From: Pseudorhodoferax sp047601025
GTDB lineage: Bacteria; Pseudomonadota; Gammaproteobacteria; Burkholderiales; Burkholderiaceae_C
Assembly: GCF_047601025.1 (NCBI RefSeq)
Contig: NZ_JASGJZ010000001.1
Location: forward strand, 4,836,001 to 4,900,000
DNA length: 64,000 nucleotides
Direction: 5' to 3'
Below the pieces are notes generated by a model. That model worked only from the letters and a program-made list of their open reading frames with translations, did not search any database and was not told the origin of the DNA. Of this stretch, positions 62,562 through 64,000 are shown piece by piece (position 1 is the stretch's first letter; each line of letters opens with the position of its first letter). The translations under genes and the position numbers were made by a program.

Positions 62562-62897
62562 CTACGGCGTGAGAAACAGCGCCGCCAGCACGCCGGCGGC
62601 CAGCACCACGGCCGCCAGCAGCGGCAGCCGGCGCGGCCGGTAGGTCAGCAGCAGGCCCACGGGCAGCGCCGCGAAGCTGAGCACGCCGAGCCAGGCGACG
62701 GCGGCGACGGCGCCGTGCCAGGCCGTGGCGCACCAGGCCAGCGCGACCAGCAGCAGCGCGATGCCGGCCAGCCGCGCGGCCCAGGCCGCACCGCGGCCGA
62801 GCGGGCGGTCGAACACCTGCAGCTGGTGGCGCTCCATGGCCAGGCTCAGCGCGGCGAAGCCGGGCAGGCCGAAGGCCCAGGCGATCCAGGCGGTCAT
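62562..62897 (-). CDS. DUF3325 family membrane protein
   Basis: A 111-residue inner-membrane protein with three helices (AWIAWAFGLPGFAALSLAM, AWAARLAGIALLLVALAWC and the pair at the C-terminus ending ALFLTP). These match DUF3325, which usually accompanies a PepSY-TM protein and a TonB receptor in iron-siderophore uptake clusters. The ATG overlaps the PepSY-TM stop (ATGA). Function is unproven. Confidence 0.85.
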   Translation of the reverse strand: MTAWIAWAFGLPGFAALSLAMERHQLQVFDRPLGRGAAWAARLAGIALLLVALAWCATAWHGAVAAVAWLGVLSFAALPVGLLLTYRPRRLPLLAAVVLAAGVLAALFLTP

Positions 62898-64000
62898 GGG
62901 CTCTGCTCCTGCGCCTGCGGCACGGGCTGCGCCGGACGGCCGCCGCCGGCCGGGCGGCGCGCGGGAGCCGCGACGGGCGCGGTACCGCGCAGCTTCCAGG
63001 CGATGAAGCCGTGCACCGCGGCCAGGAACAGCACCACCAGGTCGAAGCCGGCGATGCTCCATTGCCCGCGCGCGATCGCCACCGGCAGCGGCGCGCCGCC
63101 GGTGGCCGCGTTCAGCAGCGGCAGCGCCGCGAAGGCCAGCGCCGCCAGCCCCATCAGCTCGGCCCAGGCGCGCCGGTGCGGGCGCAGCAGCGCGTGCAGC
63201 AGGCACAGCCCCCAGGCGGCGAAAAACACCTGGATCTCCGTGTCGGCCCGCCCCTGCAGCCCGGCCGGGAGCAGCCGGTTGGCCCAGAAGTAGGCCGCCA
63301 CGGCCACCGACAGGCCGGCCAGTGCGGCCACGTTCAGGATCTCCACGAGCCGGTGGCCGCGCGGCGTGCGGCCCAGCTTGCGCCGCTCCGGCAGCCGCTT
63401 GACCACCCACAGCACCATGCCCGAGCCGGCCATGACCGTGCCCAGCACGCCGGACAGGAACAGCAGCCAGCGCGTCGCCGGCCCGGCGAAATGCGCCAGG
63501 TGCGGCCCGGTGAACCAGTCGTAGAGCGTGCCGGCCGCGGACGGCGGGCGCGGCGGCGGCAGGCTGCGGGCCTCGCCGGTCGCGCCGTCGAACAGCAGCC
63601 GCTCGCTGCCGCCGCGGCCGGACAGGCTGTCGCTGCCGCCCTGGCGCAGCTCGACCGTGGCGCGCGTGGTGCCGGGGTTCTGCACCGTGATGCTGCCCAC
63701 GCCGTGCTCGGGCCAGCGCGCCTGCGCCAGCTGCAACATCGGCGCGATCGGCGCCAGCGGCGCGGCCCCGGGCGGCGCCTCGGCGCGGCGCCCGCCGCCC
63801 TCGCCCGGCCCCATGGCGCCGCCGCGGCGCTCGGCGAAGAAGGTGCGGGTGTCGCCCTGGTAGACGGCGTCGATGCCCCAGGGCATCAGCATGAACATCA
63901 GCAGCAGCAGGCCGCTGAAGGTGATCATCACGTGGAACGGCAGCGCCAGCACGGCGGTGGCGTTGTGCGCGTCCAGCCAGGAGCGCTGGCCCTTCTTCGG
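62894..64000 (-). CDS. PepSY-associated transmembrane protein (partial, N-terminus outside window)
   Basis: At least 368 residues of a PepSY-TM protein. It has the entry segment WLDAHNATAVLALPFHVMITFSGLLLLMFML, a periplasmic region with a PepSY-like stretch (WPEHGVGSITVQNPGTTRATVEL), LYDWFTGPHLAHFAGPATRWLLFLSGVLGTVMAGSGMVLWVVK and several further helices. Such proteins are thought to reduce or help release iron from siderophores in the periplasm. They pair with DUF3325, as here. The reading frame runs through the window edge. The C-terminus is Pro/Gly/Arg-rich. Confidence 0.88.
   Translation of the reverse strand, partial: PKKGQRSWLDAHNATAVLALPFHVMITFSGLLLLMFMLMPWGIDAVYQGDTRTFFAERRGGAMGPGEGGGRRAEAPPGAAPLAPIAPMLQLAQARWPEHGVGSITVQNPGTTRATVELRQGGSDSLSGRGGSERLLFDGATGEARSLPPPRPPSAAGTLYDWFTGPHLAHFAGPATRWLLFLSGVLGTVMAGSGMVLWVVKRLPERRKLGRTPRGHRLVEILNVAALAGLSVAVAAYFWANRLLPAGLQGRADTEIQVFFAAWGLCLLHALLRPHRRAWAELMGLAALAFAALPLLNAATGGAPLPVAIARGQWSIAGFDLVVLFLAAVHGFIAWKLRGTAPVAAPARRPAGGGRPAQPVPQAQEQSP

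Overview
The window is very GC-rich (roughly 70% by eye), densely packed, and has many 1-14 nt overlaps between co-oriented genes. Three Bug/TctC-type solute-binding proteins, a cyoABCD-SURF1-RegBA block, PobA with an IclR regulator and a benzoylformate decarboxylase together point to a betaproteobacterium of the Burkholderiales (Comamonadaceae- or Alcaligenaceae-like). The genus cannot be settled from the sequence alone. No tRNA, rRNA, CRISPR array, insertion sequence or phage gene was seen. The content looks like an accessory-rich part of a chromosome.

Layout. 1-8002 (minus): a six-gene, fully overlapping cluster of three glycosyltransferases, an ABC exporter, a double phosphotransferase-fold protein and the start of a secreted, probably outer-membrane, protein. 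8237-10966 (plus): a triple-PepSY periplasmic protein with a PhoP/PhoQ-like two-component system. The shared intergenic region carries two opposed PhoP-box-like direct repeats, each 11-12 bp upstream of a -10-like hexamer. 10989-15038: a tannase-family lipoprotein, a Bug protein and a DUF3237 protein opposite a LuxR-type regulator. 15039-17584: a Zn/Cd/Pb P-type ATPase with a His/Asp-repeat N-terminus and a divergent CadR-like MerR regulator. 17701-19738: a thiolase and a HAD phosphatase. 19912-24436: ergothioneine genes egtB and egtD with a DUF427 and a dioxygenase gene, flanked by two universal stress proteins. 24486-29796: a TonB siderophore receptor, small membrane proteins, an FMN reductase and an MFS transporter.

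29988-36655 (plus) is a respiratory block: bo-type ubiquinol oxidase subunits, SURF1 and a RegB/RegA redox two-component system, all tightly coupled. 36812-45924 (minus) holds PdeM and its partner helicase (apparently starting at CTG), a VOC protein, an NCS2 permease, an Ig/DUF3500 lipoprotein and DinG. 46102-47091 is an SBF-like transporter. 47111-54369 looks like a mandelate/benzoylformate catabolic island: Bug protein, ketopantoate-reductase-family dehydrogenase, Bug protein, aldehyde dehydrogenase, benzoylformate decarboxylase and a divergent LysR regulator. 54449-59741 has an M20 amidohydrolase, an IclR (PobR-like) regulator with a palindrome-plus-direct-repeat operator, pobA and an aberrant tannase-family protein. 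59742-62540 holds the carboxynorspermidine/carboxyspermidine genes behind a structured leader: tandem repeat, hairpin, 22-bp palindrome, 56-codon ORF with a strong ribosome binding site, and a 20-bp-stem hairpin. 62562-64000 (minus) is a DUF3325/PepSY-TM pair of the type found with iron-siderophore uptake genes.

The most noteworthy items are the twin PhoP-box promoters linking the sensor system to the glycan cluster, the leader-ORF/hairpin arrangement ahead of nspC, the inferred D-mandelate pathway using a KPR-family dehydrogenase, the PobR-type operator, the CTG start of the helicase, and the tannase paralogue that has lost both disulfide cysteines. All assignments come from reading motifs and context; no database search was possible.
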